Source: Treponema sp.
GTDB taxonomy: Bacteria > Spirochaetota > Spirochaetia > Treponematales > Breznakiellaceae
Assembly: GCA_031283505.1 (NCBI GenBank)
Contig: JAITBO010000206.1
Location: forward strand, 1 to 19,335
Direction: 5' to 3'
DNA length: 19,335 nucleotides
Both the position numbers and the translations under genes were made by a program. Below are positions 1 through 8,525 of the stretch, piece by piece. Under the pieces are notes generated by a model. The model saw only the letters and a list, made by a program, of their open reading frames with translations. It did no database searches and had not been told where the DNA came from. Every line of letters starts with the position of its first letter. Position 1 is the stretch's first letter.

Positions 1-174
1 ATCATCCTCAAGGCGCAGGCAGCGAACCTCGAAGACAAACCGAAGTTCCGTCTCATGAAACACCCGCTTGAAAAGCGCCCGGACTTCAGGCTGGCGGAAC
101 AGCGGTTCCCGGTTGTTGAGTTGGGTATGGATTTCATACCAGGCACCCTGTTGGAGTACTCTTAACTTTCTCAT
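1..174 (-). CDS. IS200-like (RAYT-type) transposase, N-terminal part, cut by window edge
   Basis: The minus strand reads from an ATG at 172-174 to the window edge with no stop, giving 58 residues. It begins MRKLRVLQQGAWYEIHTQLN and continues with an NNREPLF motif. This is the opening of the Y1 (HUH) transposase family called REP-associated tyrosine transposases, in which a first beta strand and an 'N-R-x-P-hF' stretch precede the HUH and catalytic Tyr motifs. Those catalytic motifs would lie beyond the edge, so activity cannot be judged. No Shine-Dalgarno sequence precedes the ATG; the upstream DNA is AT-rich. Proteins of this type mobilise or maintain short palindromic REP sequences, and a REP-like pair is present at 2050-2150. 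Family recognition is from memory and is moderately sure. Confidence 0.6.
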   Translation of the reverse strand, partial: MRKLRVLQQGAWYEIHTQLNNREPLFRQPEVRALFKRVFHETELRFVFEVRCLRLEDD

Positions 175-336
175 ATAAATATATATGGGATTGACTCGCC
201 GTTTTGCTTTAATTGAACCGAAAAAAAATAGAAAAAAGTGGAAAAAGTGGAAATGAGCCTCCGCGATGGGTATTAAACCAGACTTCCAAATAAAGCCTCA
301 CGGTGAATCATCACTCCCGGCAGAGACAAATTTTTA

Positions 337-636
337 TCATTCGCGGAATGTTTGTGGGTCAAGTTTAGCCGCTGCCATGCGGTGGTAATATGCCGTTTCT
401 CCTTCCTTGCTCTTGTGCAGACAATGTTCGCAACGGATGTTTTCCGATGAGTAATACCACACCCCGTCCAGGGGGATAAGAACCCCGCCGTCCAGTACCT
501 GGTATTCCTCCAGCGCCCCGTACTGTTCCGCCCGCGTGAGGTTGTTGTTGAAGGTTTCGGCAAACCAGGCCGGCTCCGCATTGTCCAGAAACCGGGTGAT
601 TTGGTTGTTGCCCGAGGTTTCCCGGACATCCGGCAC
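337..636 (-). pseudogene. Fragment of a DDE-type transposase (ISNCY-like)
   Basis: A 99-residue reading frame starts at a GTG (634-636) and ends at TGA (337-339). It contains GNNQITRFLD near residues 9-18, then IPLDGVWYYSSENIRCEHCL around 54-73, then a YYHRM stretch. In related transposases a 'DNQIR-LLD' motif, a 'LDGxxY' block (with the first catalytic Asp) and a 'CxxCL' pair occur in this order, but the proteins are several hundred residues long. Here the N-terminal segment is missing, because the frame runs upstream into the inverted-repeat element at 651-775. The frame also stops just after the YYH block, so the later catalytic Asp and Glu are absent. It is a dead remnant. The exact IS family is uncertain. 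Confidence 0.6.
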
Positions 637-650
637 CGTGCCGAAATTCG

Positions 651-775
651 GCTTAGGAACTGTACATAAATAAAATGCACAGCATTTTATTTTAATTGCT
701 ACGAACCTTTGGTTCGATGTAATTAAGGAAATAACATGACCAAATGGCCATGTTATTTCTGTACAGTTCCTAAGC
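651..775. mobile_element. MITE-like element, 125 bp, with 15-bp terminal inverted repeats
   Basis: The ends are perfect inverted repeats: GCTTAGGAACTGTAC at 651-665 and its reverse complement at 761-775. Inside lie three hairpins in a row: an 11-bp perfect stem at 668-692, a 6-bp stem at 702-716 (CGAACC-TTT-GGTTCG), and an 11-bp stem with one mismatch at 731-756. It encodes nothing. No target-site duplication is evident in the flanks. It cuts off the 5' end of the transposase fragment at 337-636. A related terminus pair is at 4133-4156. The structure suggests a non-autonomous transposable element; the mobilising transposase is unknown. Confidence 0.6.
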
Positions 776-1111
776 GTTATGACAAAGCCAGACTACCCTT
801 CCAATGGTTCGGCAGCTTGAGCGTGATGGTGGTGATGTTTCCGCGGAGAACACGGCGGCGGCGTTTCTCTCCCAGAAATAACGAGACCGATCTGCTGGAA
901 CAACAGGTGTTGATGAATCGGGCTATTGATAACCTGATTCAAAACGCTGATACATTGGTATCCTCTTGAGAGGGACCAAGGGGCTGCCATGGTAAGATTT
1001 TTACGTGAAGAATCGCACCGCCCCTGTGAAAGGACGGCAGGGTGGAGGTGTGCCCAGCATGGGCGGTAACCAGGTGGTGAAAGTCCGCTATGCGCTCGGT
1101 AGCAGGAAGCA
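776..1111. other. No intact gene; possible degraded sugar-binding protein remnant
   Basis: This 336-base stretch has no credible intact gene. In one plus frame, bases 882-966 read NNETDLLEQQVLMNRAIDNL followed by IQNADTLVSS and a stop. This resembles the 'SQN..-Q---LI--gVdaLvi' segment of periplasmic sugar-binding proteins, which would suit a position just ahead of mglA. The rest is broken in all frames. The assignment is a weak inference. Confidence 0.25.
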
Positions 1112-1345
1112 GTGGAGTCTATCTTTGGACTGCGGCCCCTGGAAAGTGGGCGGATTTTCATCAATGGCAGGGAGGCGGTGATGAAGACTCCAGGTCAGGC
1201 TAAGACGAAAAAACTCGCTCTGGTCACGGAGGAACGTCAGGGATCATCCCATGCGTTCGGTCAAGGACAATATGCTCCTGGGAAATATTCGGCGCTATGT
1301 GGGATCTTTCCGGGAGGAACCAGCGGAAAGTGCTTTTTGCCCGGT
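1112..1345 (+). pseudogene. mglA: mglA fragment (sugar ABC transporter ATPase, second domain)
   Basis: The plus frame reads ESIFGLRPLESGRIFINGRE and then KKLALVTEERQG. This is the piece of MglA/RbsA-type ATPases just after the Walker A of the second ATP-binding domain, including the conserved 'LVTEER' block. After about base 1248 the similarity moves to another frame (RSVKDNMLLGNIRRYVG), showing a frameshift, and ends near 1345. The Walker A itself, the signature motif and Walker B are not found. MglA normally pairs with the permease MglC and the binding protein MglB for galactose or methyl-galactoside uptake. The fragment lies directly upstream of an mglC remnant, in the normal operon order. 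It cannot make a functional ATPase. Confidence 0.65.
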
Positions 1346-1385
1346 AGCTTCTTACTGAATTCTTAGTCTGATCATAACTATTAGG

Positions 1386-2292
1386 GAGCCTTCGTTCCTG
1401 TCCCTGAACAACTTCAGAAACATTCTTTCCATGTCGGCGGCCCGTACCATCATCGCTATGGATATGGGGGCCGTCCTCATCACCGGCGGCGTGGATCTTG
1501 CTGCGAGGCGTATGGCGGATCTCGTGGCGGTCCTTTCGGCGTCGTTGCTGTAGGCGGCGGATTATTCCCGGCGTATGTACCCCGATCTCCTTGTACTGCC
1601 CTTGCTTGCGCCCATTCTGATTGCCATGGTCGCCGTCTATGGGGCTACGCACCTTTACTTTGACCAAGCCGCCACAGGGCCCAAGCCTATAGGCGGACTG
1701 GACCGCAGGTTCAGCGTCCTGGGGAGCGGCTACATAGGCTTTGACGGGGTTTACTCGATTCCCTACATCGTCATGCCGCAGTCGTTACGGTACTCACCTA
1801 CATCCTGTTCAACAAGACCACCTATGGGAAGAACATCTACGCCATAAGGGGCAACGCCGAAGCCGCACGGGTTTCCGGCGTGAACGTGAGCCGGACCCTG
1901 ATCATCGTCTACAACATTGCGGGTCTTCTTTACGGTTTGGGCGGCAGCCTGGAGGCGGCACATACCGGCGGGGCTACCAATACTATCCCGACAGTTATAA
2001 AAATGTGGCTTTGCTTCCTGACGGGAAATCGTATCGCACAGTGAAGCGCAAGGGATAGAAGCGGAAATCCCGCAGGGCTTTTAGGCGGAACGCCTAAAAG
2101 CACGAGGAATTGAAGCGGATAGCCCGGTCCGGCGTGCGCGCCGGATGCGCCCAAATTTACAGGTTTAATCGTATCGGGATACTATGGCCTACCTTCATCA
2201 ATATGCCGCCCTACTGGCAACAAATCGTGAAGGGCGCCATCATTATCGCGGCGGTTGCCCTGGATATACGGAAGTACCTGACCAAGCGGTAA
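1386..2292 (+). pseudogene. mglC: mglC pseudogene (galactoside ABC permease)
   Basis: Segments of an MglC-type permease occur in order over several frames. SLNNFRNILSMSAARTIIAM opens it, followed by VLITGGVDLAARRM. A TAG at 1551-1553 replaces what should be a Gln codon. Near 1632 about 30 codons are missing, including the usual 'hVPPFIATLGTM' segment, and the frame continues as VYGATHLYFDQ. A frameshift near 1775 leads to LFNKTTYGKNIYAIRGNAEA and GLLYGLGGSLEAA. From about 1979 to 2178 foreign DNA with hairpins replaces about 50 codons. The true C terminus then resumes (PYWQQIVKGAIII, ending DIRKYLTKR and TAA at 2290-2292). With one nonsense mutation, one deletion, one insertion and at least two frameshifts, it is dead. 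Confidence 0.8.
2050..2150. repeat. Pair of REP-like repeats inside the mglC remnant
   Basis: Two related blocks stand in direct order: GGGATAGAAGCGGAAATCCC at 2052-2071 and GAGGAATTGAAGCGGATAGC at 2104-2123, sharing the GAAGCGGA-A core. Each is followed by a perfect hairpin: an 11-bp stem at 2077-2101 with a GAA loop, and a 7-bp stem at 2128-2145 with a TGCG loop. This head-and-hairpin doublet is the layout of bacterial REP/BIME elements. The doublet lies in the DNA that interrupts mglC, so it arrived or was left there after the gene's ancestral state. Confidence 0.5.
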
Positions 2293-2303
2293 ACGTTCCG
2301 TTG

Positions 2304-2322
2304 GGTCGGTTAAAAACCGGCC
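2304..2322. other. Hairpin between mglC remnant and PPIase gene
   Basis: GGTCGGTT and AACCGGCC form an 8-bp stem with one G-T pair and a 3-base loop. It lies 26 bases past the PPIase stop codon. No run of T follows it on either strand, so it is not a convincing intrinsic terminator, though it could mark or protect the 3' end of the PPIase message. Confidence 0.3.
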
Positions 2323-2347
2323 AGTACGGACCGACTGATAAAACAGC

Positions 2348-3412
2348 CTACTTTATTTGGACTAACTCCATCTCAAATACCAAAAAAGCATTCGGCGGAA
2401 TTACATTACCCACGCCCCGGTCGCCGTAAGCCAGTTCCGGCGGGATAATCACCAGACGTTTTTCACCCTGACGCATATCTAGAAGGGTTTCGTCCCAGCC
2501 AGGAATTACCTGCCGGGTTCCCACCTGGAGTTCCATAGGACCGCTGTGGAAATCGGAGTTGTCAAAGACTTCACCGGAAAGGAGCATCCCCTTGTAGCTC
2601 ACCGCTACGGTTGCCCCTGCCTGGGGCTTTTCTCCTCCCCCCGCCTTGAGGATAGTATACCGGAGTCCCGAAGCGGCCGGGATTAAATCCGGGTATTTGG
2701 CCGTGATTTCGGCAATAGCCTTTTCTCGTTGGACACGAGCCTCCGCTATGGCCGCTACGGTTTTTTCCCTCAGCAGGGCGTCGAAAGCCGCCTGGTCTGC
2801 ATTAAAGTCGCCGACTTCCGGGCCATTGCGGATAATCGTGATCTTTTCGATTATATCACCCTGTTTTATGGCATCCACCACATCCTGGCCCTGGACCACC
2901 CGGCCAAAAACCGTATGTTTCCCGTCAAGCCAGGGGGTCGCTACGTGGGTAATGAAAAACTGGCTCCCATTGGTTCCGGGACCCGCATTGGCCATAGATA
3001 AAACCCCGGGGCCATCGTGCTTTAGATCGGGATCGATTTCATCGGGGAACCGGTATCCGGGACCGCCCGTACCGTTGCCCAAGGGGTCGCCGCCCTGGAT
3101 CATAAAGTCGGCAATGACCCGGTGAAAGGTAAGGCCATTGTAAAAGGGCTTGTCCCTGGAAGCATTCATCTTGCCTTCCGCCAGGGCTACAAAATTACAG
3201 ACAGTCAGAGGGGTTTTTTGGTATTCCAGGCGGACTACGATGTCCCCCTGGTTCGTAACGATCCGGGCAAATAAGCCGTTTCCCAACCCGGCTTCTCTTG
3301 ACGCCGGGGCCGAACTTTCCGCATCCTTCCGTGAACAGCTCGTCAGGTTTACCGTTCCGACCATAAGGGTCAATAAAATACCGCCGATTGTGTTCTTGCT
3401 AAAAAATTTCAT
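2348..3412 (-). CDS. Dual-family peptidyl-prolyl isomerase lipoprotein (cyclophilin-FKBP fusion)
   Basis: This 354-residue protein catalyses cis-trans isomerisation of X-Pro bonds and probably assists folding of envelope proteins. Residues 1-25 are a lipoprotein signal with lipobox LTSC, Cys26 being the predicted lipidated residue. Residues ~47-197 are a cyclophilin: [15 protein letters not shown] at 96-110 (catalytic Arg98), NGSQFFITH at 148-156, Trp161 and His166. Residues ~200-248 are a charged helical linker. Residues ~249-354 are an FKBP: YKG at 273-275, FDNS at 283-286, VIPGW at 302-306, Tyr329 and IPPNA at 338-342. All the usual active-site residues of both domains are visible. Dual immunophilins with this domain order are known from Treponema and a few Bacteroidetes. 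It appears monocistronic, with no Shine-Dalgarno before the ATG. Confidence 0.9.
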   Translation of the reverse strand: MKFFSKNTIGGILLTLMVGTVNLTSCSRKDAESSAPASREAGLGNGLFARIVTNQGDIVVRLEYQKTPLTVCNFVALAEGKMNASRDKPFYNGLTFHRVIADFMIQGGDPLGNGTGGPGYRFPDEIDPDLKHDGPGVLSMANAGPGTNGSQFFITHVATPWLDGKHTVFGRVVQGQDVVDAIKQGDIIEKITIIRNGPEVGDFNADQAAFDALLREKTVAAIAEARVQREKAIAEITAKYPDLIPAASGLRYTILKAGGGEKPQAGATVAVSYKGMLLSGEVFDNSDFHSGPMELQVGTRQVIPGWDETLLDMRQGEKRLVIIPPELAYGDRGVGNVIPPNAFLVFEMELVQIK

Positions 3413-3418
3413 ATAATA

Positions 3419-3448
3419 ATTCTATCATAGAGATGCTATTTGAAACAA
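3419..3448 (-). promoter_or_regulatory. Candidate promoter of the PPIase gene
   Basis: On the minus strand TTGTTT (3443-3448) is followed after 18 bases by TAGAAT (3419-3424). Only 6 bases separate this -10 from the ATG, so transcription would begin at or next to the start codon. The -35 match is weak (3 of 6). Confidence 0.35.
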
Positions 3449-3687
3449 TCGTCCGGCGCATAACCGGGATAAACGCATAGACGGGAAAAAGAAATGATAC
3501 GGCCTCGCACAGGTCTTGCCATAAAAAAACGCGGTTTTGGGAGCGGCGGCCTGCCGCCGAGGATTAGTTATCTCAACCGGTACGGCCGCCTAAGCCGGGA
3601 TAGTTCATAGTTAGAACATCGTCCGGTCCTACGGTAGTTTGTTTGCGGATGTCATACCAGTTCTCAAGCGCGGAATTTTTTTGAAGT
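3449..3687. other. Intergenic stretch without a recognisable gene
   Basis: No reading frame here looks like a protein. A perfect 7-bp GC hairpin (CGGCGGC-CT-GCCGCCG) is at 3544-3559, without a T-run. Two short near-repeats containing TCGTCCGG occur near 3449 and 3620. Nothing else is evident. Together with the IS66 remnant to its right, the gap between the PPIase start and the rpoC end is about 800 bases with no intact gene. Confidence 0.5.
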
Positions 3688-4132
3688 GTGAATTTTACGG
3701 CGAAAAAACTTCGTATCAGATACTGTAAAAACTGTAAAATCGGTATCGGCGGACAAAAAGGCCATAAGAAACATGAGTGTAAAGAAGTCGCAGCAAAGCG
3801 GCAGATAGCATTTGTTGAAAAACTGTTTGTCGTAACTGAATACCACGATCATAGCTATGCCTGTTCCGTCTGTCAAACAACACACACGGCTTCCGCGCCG
3901 AAAGAAAAGCCTGAGCGGGTTATTTTTCGTAGGGTTGATAGCATTGGTGGTGTATCTGAAAGGGCGTTGTCATGTGTCATTCAGGGCGTTACCGGCATTT
4001 TCCCGGGATGTTCTGGGGATAGTGATAAGCGGTGGATTTCTTGTAAAACAGATAAAGAAAGGCGGAGGGACGCTTGACGTATCAAGGGCTATTGGAGCGG
4101 CTGAGGGGAGAGAAACATCTACACGCGGATCA
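3688..4132 (+). pseudogene. IS66-type transposase remnant (frameshifted)
   Basis: Three successive frames carry consecutive pieces of an IS66 (TnpC) transposase. From about 3748 the frame reads GGQKGHKKHE, then YHDHSYACSVCQTTHTA, the zinc-finger-like part. From about 3945 another frame gives ALVVYLKGRCHVSFRALPAF and then VLGIVISGGFLVKQIKK, the helical linker ahead of the DDE domain. From about 4077 a third frame gives YQGLLERLRGEKHLHADHLG. At that point intact relatives would enter the first catalytic Asp region, but here homology stops abruptly at the palindrome at 4133. The N terminus, the catalytic core and the companion tnpA/tnpB genes are absent. It is a non-functional relic. Confidence 0.6.
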
Positions 4133-4156
4133 CTTAGGAACTGTACAGTTCCTTAC
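4133..4156. repeat. Back-to-back terminal inverted repeats (palindrome)
   Basis: CTTAGGAACTGTAC (4133-4146) matches 14 bases of the 15-bp terminus of the element at 651-775. The overlapping right half, GTACAGTTCCT (4143-4153), matches 11 bases of the opposite terminus. Together they make the perfect 18-bp palindrome AGGAACTGTACAGTTCCT at 4136-4153. It looks like two element ends joined with the interior removed. It sits exactly where the IS66 homology ends and one base before the T-tract of the rpoC terminator. Confidence 0.6.
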
Positions 4157-4183
4157 AAAAAAGGAGGCCCCCTGGGGCCTCCT
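4157..4183 (-). terminator. Intrinsic terminator of the rpoC operon
   Basis: Read on the minus strand, AGGAGGCCCC pairs with GGGGCCTCCT (4162-4183, 10-bp perfect stem, minimal loop) and is followed by TTTTTT (4157-4162). It begins 30 bases after the rpoC stop codon, the right place to end the long operon. Confidence 0.9.
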
Positions 4184-4213
4184 GTCATATTTTTGTCCGC
4201 CGGGGTACACCCC

Positions 4214-7200
4214 TTATTCTTCCGTATTGGTCTCAGTATCCTCCGGTTCTTCCGCTTCCGTAACAATATCCTCTTCCACCGCTTCCGCAACTTTTTCAAG
4301 CTCACGCTGTTTCAGGATTTCCTGCATCTGGAGGTCAAGGTCCTGCTGATCCTCATCAAATAGCTTGACGCTCTGGTAACGCTTCATACCCGTACCCGCC
4401 GGGATGGGATGCCCGATGATGATGTTTTCCTTGAGGCCCCGGAGGTAGTCCGTCTCCCCCTTGATGGCCGCGTTGGTGAGTACCCTGGTGGTTTCCTGAA
4501 AGCTTGCCGCGGAAAGGAAGGAGTCGATGTTAAGCGAGGCCTTGGTGATCCCCTGGAACAGAGGCCGGGCCACCGCAGGCTGGCCGCCTTCGGAGATAAC
4601 GCGGTTGTTTTCTTCGTGGAACCGGTACTTGTCCACCATCTGCCCGAAGATGAACTTGGTGTCCCCCACCGACACGATCTCCACCTTCCGCATCATCTGG
4701 CGTATGATGACGCCGATGTGTTTGTCGTTAATAGATACGCCCTGGAGCCGATACACCTGCTGGATTTCGTCCATCAGATACCGCTGGAGGGTGCTTTCGC
4801 CCAGGATATGCAGGACATCATGGGGATTGACGTTCCCAACGCATAAAGGCTCCCCGGCTTCCACAATGTCCCCGTCCCGAACCAAAAGCCGTTTGGTCAT
4901 AGGGATAAGGTGTTTGTATTCCTTGCCAAAGGCGTCCTGAATGATCATCAGCCGTTTGCCCTTAACGATACCTTTGAACAGCACGGTTCCTGCAACCTGG
5001 GCAAGAACTGCGGGACTCTTGGGCTTGCGGGCCTCAAAAAGCTCACTGACCCTTGGAAGTCCCGATGTGATGTCCATAGCTTTGGCGGATTCCTTGAGGG
5101 TTTTGGCGATGGTCCTTCCGGCGTTGATCCTCTCGCCCTCATCAACCTGAATATAGGCGCCGCCGGGCAGAAAGTAGGAAGCCAATTCCGTCCCCTCGTC
5201 GTCCACGATGAAGATACGGGGCTGCTTGCTTTCAAGCTGGAACTCGGTTATCCGTTTCTCCGTGTTCCCCGTTTCCTCATCGATTTCTTCTTTAAGAGTG
5301 GTGCCAGAAATGATGTCTTCGTATTTGACGATTCCCGAAGCCTCCGCGATGATGGGATCCGAGAAGGGATCAAAGTTAGCAATGGTTTTTTCCACCTCCA
5401 CCACATCGCCCACTTTTACCATGAATTCCGAACCATTCCGGATTTCGATCTTCTGATCTTGGCCGATAAGGTAGAGGTTTCCGTTAAGCGTCATGGCATA
5501 GGCGATTTCCGTAGAGAGGATTTCTTTATCTCCCCGCCTGATGATGGGTTCTTCCCGGATGATCCGCTTACCGTCCTCTACCAACAATTCGTCACCGGCC
5601 TCAATCTTATATTCCTTCATCACCTTGTTCACTACGGTGTAACCCTTCCTGGTAAAGAGCCGGCGGCCACCGGAAAGTTCCACATGGGCCCCGGATATTT
5701 CCCGAATATAGACCGGATACTTGAGGAAGGTCCGGTTTTCCTCGCTCACCTTGGTAGCAGCGCCGCCGATATGGAAGGTCCGCATAGTAAGCTGGGTTCC
5801 CGGCTGGCCTATGGACTGGGCGGCAATGGTTCCTACCGCCTCCCCTATATCTACGGACCGGTTGGTGGCAAGGTTTCTGCCGTAACAGCGGCGGCAGACC
5901 CCGTGCTTGGCCTCACAGGTCAGTACCGTCCGGATGCGGACGGTTTCAACCCCGGCGGCTTCAATCTGGGCGGCAATATCTTCGGTGATCTCCTCGTTCA
6001 CGTCAATGATGAGTTCCCCGGTAATGGGATGCTTGACCCGTTCCAGAGTGTAACGACCCACGATGCGGTCGCTCAAAGGCTCCACGATGTCCTCTCCGTC
6101 CTTAATGGCGGAATAGGAAATCCCGTTGATGGTACCGCAGTCATCCTCGTTCACCACCACATCCTGGGCTATGTCCACAAGCCGCCGGGTCAAATAACCG
6201 GCTTCCGCAGTCTTGAGGGCCGTATCCGCAAGCCCCTTCCGGGCGCCGTTGGTAGAGATGAAAAATTCTATAACCGAAAGCCCTTCCTTGAAGTTGGACC
6301 GTATGGGAAGCTCTATGATGTCCCCCGAAGGCTTGGCCATAAGACCCCGCATCCCCGCAAGCTGCCGAATCTGGTTGCGGCTTCCCCGGGCGCCGGAATT
6401 GGCCATCATGTAGACCGAATTGAACCCGTCCCGGTCGGCCTCCAGGGTCTTCATCATAATATTGGTAAGCTCGTCATTGGTCTTATTCCACACGTCAACA
6501 ACCCGGTCGTAACGTTCCTGTTGGGTAATGTGCCCCTGACGCCACTGTTTTTGTATGGAATCCACCTCTTTGTTCGCCCGCTCGATCATCTCGGGCTTTT
6601 CCTTGGGTACTACGATGTCATCTACGCCGATGGTGGCACCGAAAACCGTAGCGTACTTGTACCCCGTGGCTTTAATTGCATCCAGCATCTTCACCGTGGT
6701 CCAGGACCCCTTCTCACTGAAGATGTGTTCAATAAGCCCCCGGAGTTCCTTGTCCTTGAGTTCATAATTGATGAAGGGAATTTCCGGCGGCAGTTCTTCG
6801 TTGAAGATCAGCCTGCCGGCAGTAGTCTCGATGATTCCGCCGGGACCAGGCTTAAATTCCTTACCGGCCTTTTCCCAGATCGGGAATTTCGCCGCCTTTA
6901 CCTTGATAAGAGCTTCCCGGTTCAGAGCCCCGGACTCTACCGCCATAAGAATTTCGTCTATAGAAGTATACCGCCTGCCCTGCCCCCTGACGTTGGGCTT
7001 GATCCGGGTCAGAAAGTTGATTCCCAAAACCATATCCTGGGAAGGGAACACGATAGTCTTGCCGTTCGCCGGGTTAAGGAGGTTCCGGGCGGAAAGCATT
7101 AAAGTCCAACATTCCATCTGCGCCGCCTGGGTCAGGGGCACATGGACCGCCATTTGGTCGCCGTCAAAGTCGGCGTTAAAGGCGTGGCACACCAGAGGAT

Positions 7201-8515
7201 GCAGCTTAATGGCCTTCCCCTCTACCAGGACCGGCTCAAAAGCCTGAATACCCAGTCGGTGCAGGGTTGGCGCCCGGTTCAACAGTACCGGATGCTCTTT
7301 GACCACCTCGTCCAGGATAGCGAAAACCTCCGGGGTTTCCGCCTCCACCAGCATCTTGGCCTTCTTGATGTTGTAAACCACATCCTTATCGACAAGTTTC
7401 TTCATGATGAAGGGCTTAAAAAGCTCCAGGGCCATCTTGGTCGGGAGCCCGCACTGCCACATCTTGAGGTCCGGCCCCACGGTGATAACCGACCTGCCGG
7501 AGTAGTCAACCCGCTTGCCCAAAAGGTTCTGCCGGAACCGGCCCTGCTTCCCCTTGAGCATATCGGAAATAGATTTGAGCGGACGGTTGGAAGCGCCCTT
7601 GACCACCCGCTTCTTCTTGGAATTGTCGAAAAGGGCGTCCACCGCTTCCTGTAGCATACGCTTTTCGTTGCGGATGATGATGTCCGGGGCGTTCAGAACC
7701 TGGAGCCGCTTGAGCCGGTTATTCCGGTTGATCACCCGGCGGTAAAGGTCGTTAAGATCGCTCGTCGCAAAACGGCCGCCGTCAAGCTGTACCATGGGGC
7801 GAAGTTCAGGCGGAATGACCGGCACCACATCCAGGATCATCCATTCGGGCTTGTTATGGGAATTACGGAAATTCTCTACGATTTCAATACGTTTGAGGAG
7901 CCTCTTATCACTCTTGGCCCCCTTTTCCCTCATTTTGTTCCTGAGTTCCGCAGCCATTTGATCCAGATTGAGGTTTTCCAGAAGGGTGCGAATCGCCTCG
8001 GCTCCCATCCCGGCGGAAAAACCCCCGCCGTACCGTTCCTGGGCTTCGTAATACTCCTCCTCGGTAAGAAGCTGCATCTTCTTGAGGTCCGTATCCCCGC
8101 TGTCGATGACAACGTACTTCTCGTAGTAAAGCACCGACCGGAGGGACTGTACGGACAGATCCAGGAGAAGCCCCATACGGCTCGGCACGGACCGGTAGTA
8201 CCAGATGTGGGACACAGGAGCGGCCAGTTCGATGTGGCCCATCCGTTCCCGGCGGACCTTGAAGTGGGTTACCTCCACCCCGCACCGGTCACAGATAACT
8301 CCCTTGTACCGTATAGACTTGAATTTACCGCAGTAACATTCCCATTCTTTAGTTGTCCCGAAGATCCGCTCACAAAAAAGGCCGTCTTTTTCGGGCCTGA
8401 GGGTCCGGTAATTAATGGTTTCCGGTTTTTTAACTTCCCCGTAGGACCAGGCCCGAATCATCTCCGGGGAAGCCAGTTGAATCATGATCGAATCGAAATC
8501 CTGAATATCCCGCAT
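4214..8515 (-). CDS. rpoC: DNA-directed RNA polymerase subunit beta'
   Basis: This 1433-residue beta' subunit forms, with beta, the catalytic cleft of RNA polymerase. The N-terminal zinc ribbon has Cys60, Cys62, Cys75 and Cys78. The Mg-binding signature NADFDGD is at 447-453, with the three catalytic Asp at 449, 451 and 453. A second zinc site is formed by the DDCGT Cys and the [11 protein letters not shown] cluster. The C terminus is a short, very acidic tail rich in Glu and Thr. The length is normal for spirochaetes. The start is ATG at 8513-8515, with AAGGGG overlapping the rpoB stop codon; only 10 bases separate the genes, suggesting coupled translation. It is the last gene of the operon and is followed by a strong terminator. 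Confidence 0.99.
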   Translation of the reverse strand: MRDIQDFDSIMIQLASPEMIRAWSYGEVKKPETINYRTLRPEKDGLFCERIFGTTKEWECYCGKFKSIRYKGVICDRCGVEVTHFKVRRERMGHIELAAPVSHIWYYRSVPSRMGLLLDLSVQSLRSVLYYEKYVVIDSGDTDLKKMQLLTEEEYYEAQERYGGGFSAGMGAEAIRTLLENLNLDQMAAELRNKMREKGAKSDKRLLKRIEIVENFRNSHNKPEWMILDVVPVIPPELRPMVQLDGGRFATSDLNDLYRRVINRNNRLKRLQVLNAPDIIIRNEKRMLQEAVDALFDNSKKKRVVKGASNRPLKSISDMLKGKQGRFRQNLLGKRVDYSGRSVITVGPDLKMWQCGLPTKMALELFKPFIMKKLVDKDVVYNIKKAKMLVEAETPEVFAILDEVVKEHPVLLNRAPTLHRLGIQAFEPVLVEGKAIKLHPLVCHAFNADFDGDQMAVHVPLTQAAQMECWTLMLSARNLLNPANGKTIVFPSQDMVLGINFLTRIKPNVRGQGRRYTSIDEILMAVESGALNREALIKVKAAKFPIWEKAGKEFKPGPGGIIETTAGRLIFNEELPPEIPFINYELKDKELRGLIEHIFSEKGSWTTVKMLDAIKATGYKYATVFGATIGVDDIVVPKEKPEMIERANKEVDSIQKQWRQGHITQQERYDRVVDVWNKTNDELTNIMMKTLEADRDGFNSVYMMANSGARGSRNQIRQLAGMRGLMAKPSGDIIELPIRSNFKEGLSVIEFFISTNGARKGLADTALKTAEAGYLTRRLVDIAQDVVVNEDDCGTINGISYSAIKDGEDIVEPLSDRIVGRYTLERVKHPITGELIIDVNEEITEDIAAQIEAAGVETVRIRTVLTCEAKHGVCRRCYGRNLATNRSVDIGEAVGTIAAQSIGQPGTQLTMRTFHIGGAATKVSEENRTFLKYPVYIREISGAHVELSGGRRLFTRKGYTVVNKVMKEYKIEAGDELLVEDGKRIIREEPIIRRGDKEILSTEIAYAMTLNGNLYLIGQDQKIEIRNGSEFMVKVGDVVEVEKTIANFDPFSDPIIAEASGIVKYEDIISGTTLKEEIDEETGNTEKRITEFQLESKQPRIFIVDDEGTELASYFLPGGAYIQVDEGERINAGRTIAKTLKESAKAMDITSGLPRVSELFEARKPKSPAVLAQVAGTVLFKGIVKGKRLMIIQDAFGKEYKHLIPMTKRLLVRDGDIVEAGEPLCVGNVNPHDVLHILGESTLQRYLMDEIQQVYRLQGVSINDKHIGVIIRQMMRKVEIVSVGDTKFIFGQMVDKYRFHEENNRVISEGGQPAVARPLFQGITKASLNIDSFLSAASFQETTRVLTNAAIKGETDYLRGLKENIIIGHPIPAGTGMKRYQSVKLFDEDQQDLDLQMQEILKQRELEKVAEAVEEDIVTEAEEPEDTETNTEE

Positions 8516-8525
8516 TTTGTACCCC

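Noticed and set aside
273..680. 135-codon minus frame overlapping the transposase fragment
   Set aside because: It is in a different frame from the one with transposase motifs and reads as an Arg-rich shadow.
1930..2154. Short minus-strand frame across the REP-like doublet
   Set aside because: It is antisense to the mglC remnant, spans hairpins and has no homology.
3544..3559. GC-rich hairpin as a terminator
   Set aside because: No T-run follows on either strand and no gene ends next to it.
4910..7102. Very long open frame (730 codons) on the plus strand opposite rpoC
   Set aside because: It is exactly antisense to rpoC, with low-complexity shadow composition and no motifs. Such frames arise when the real gene avoids codons whose complements are stops.
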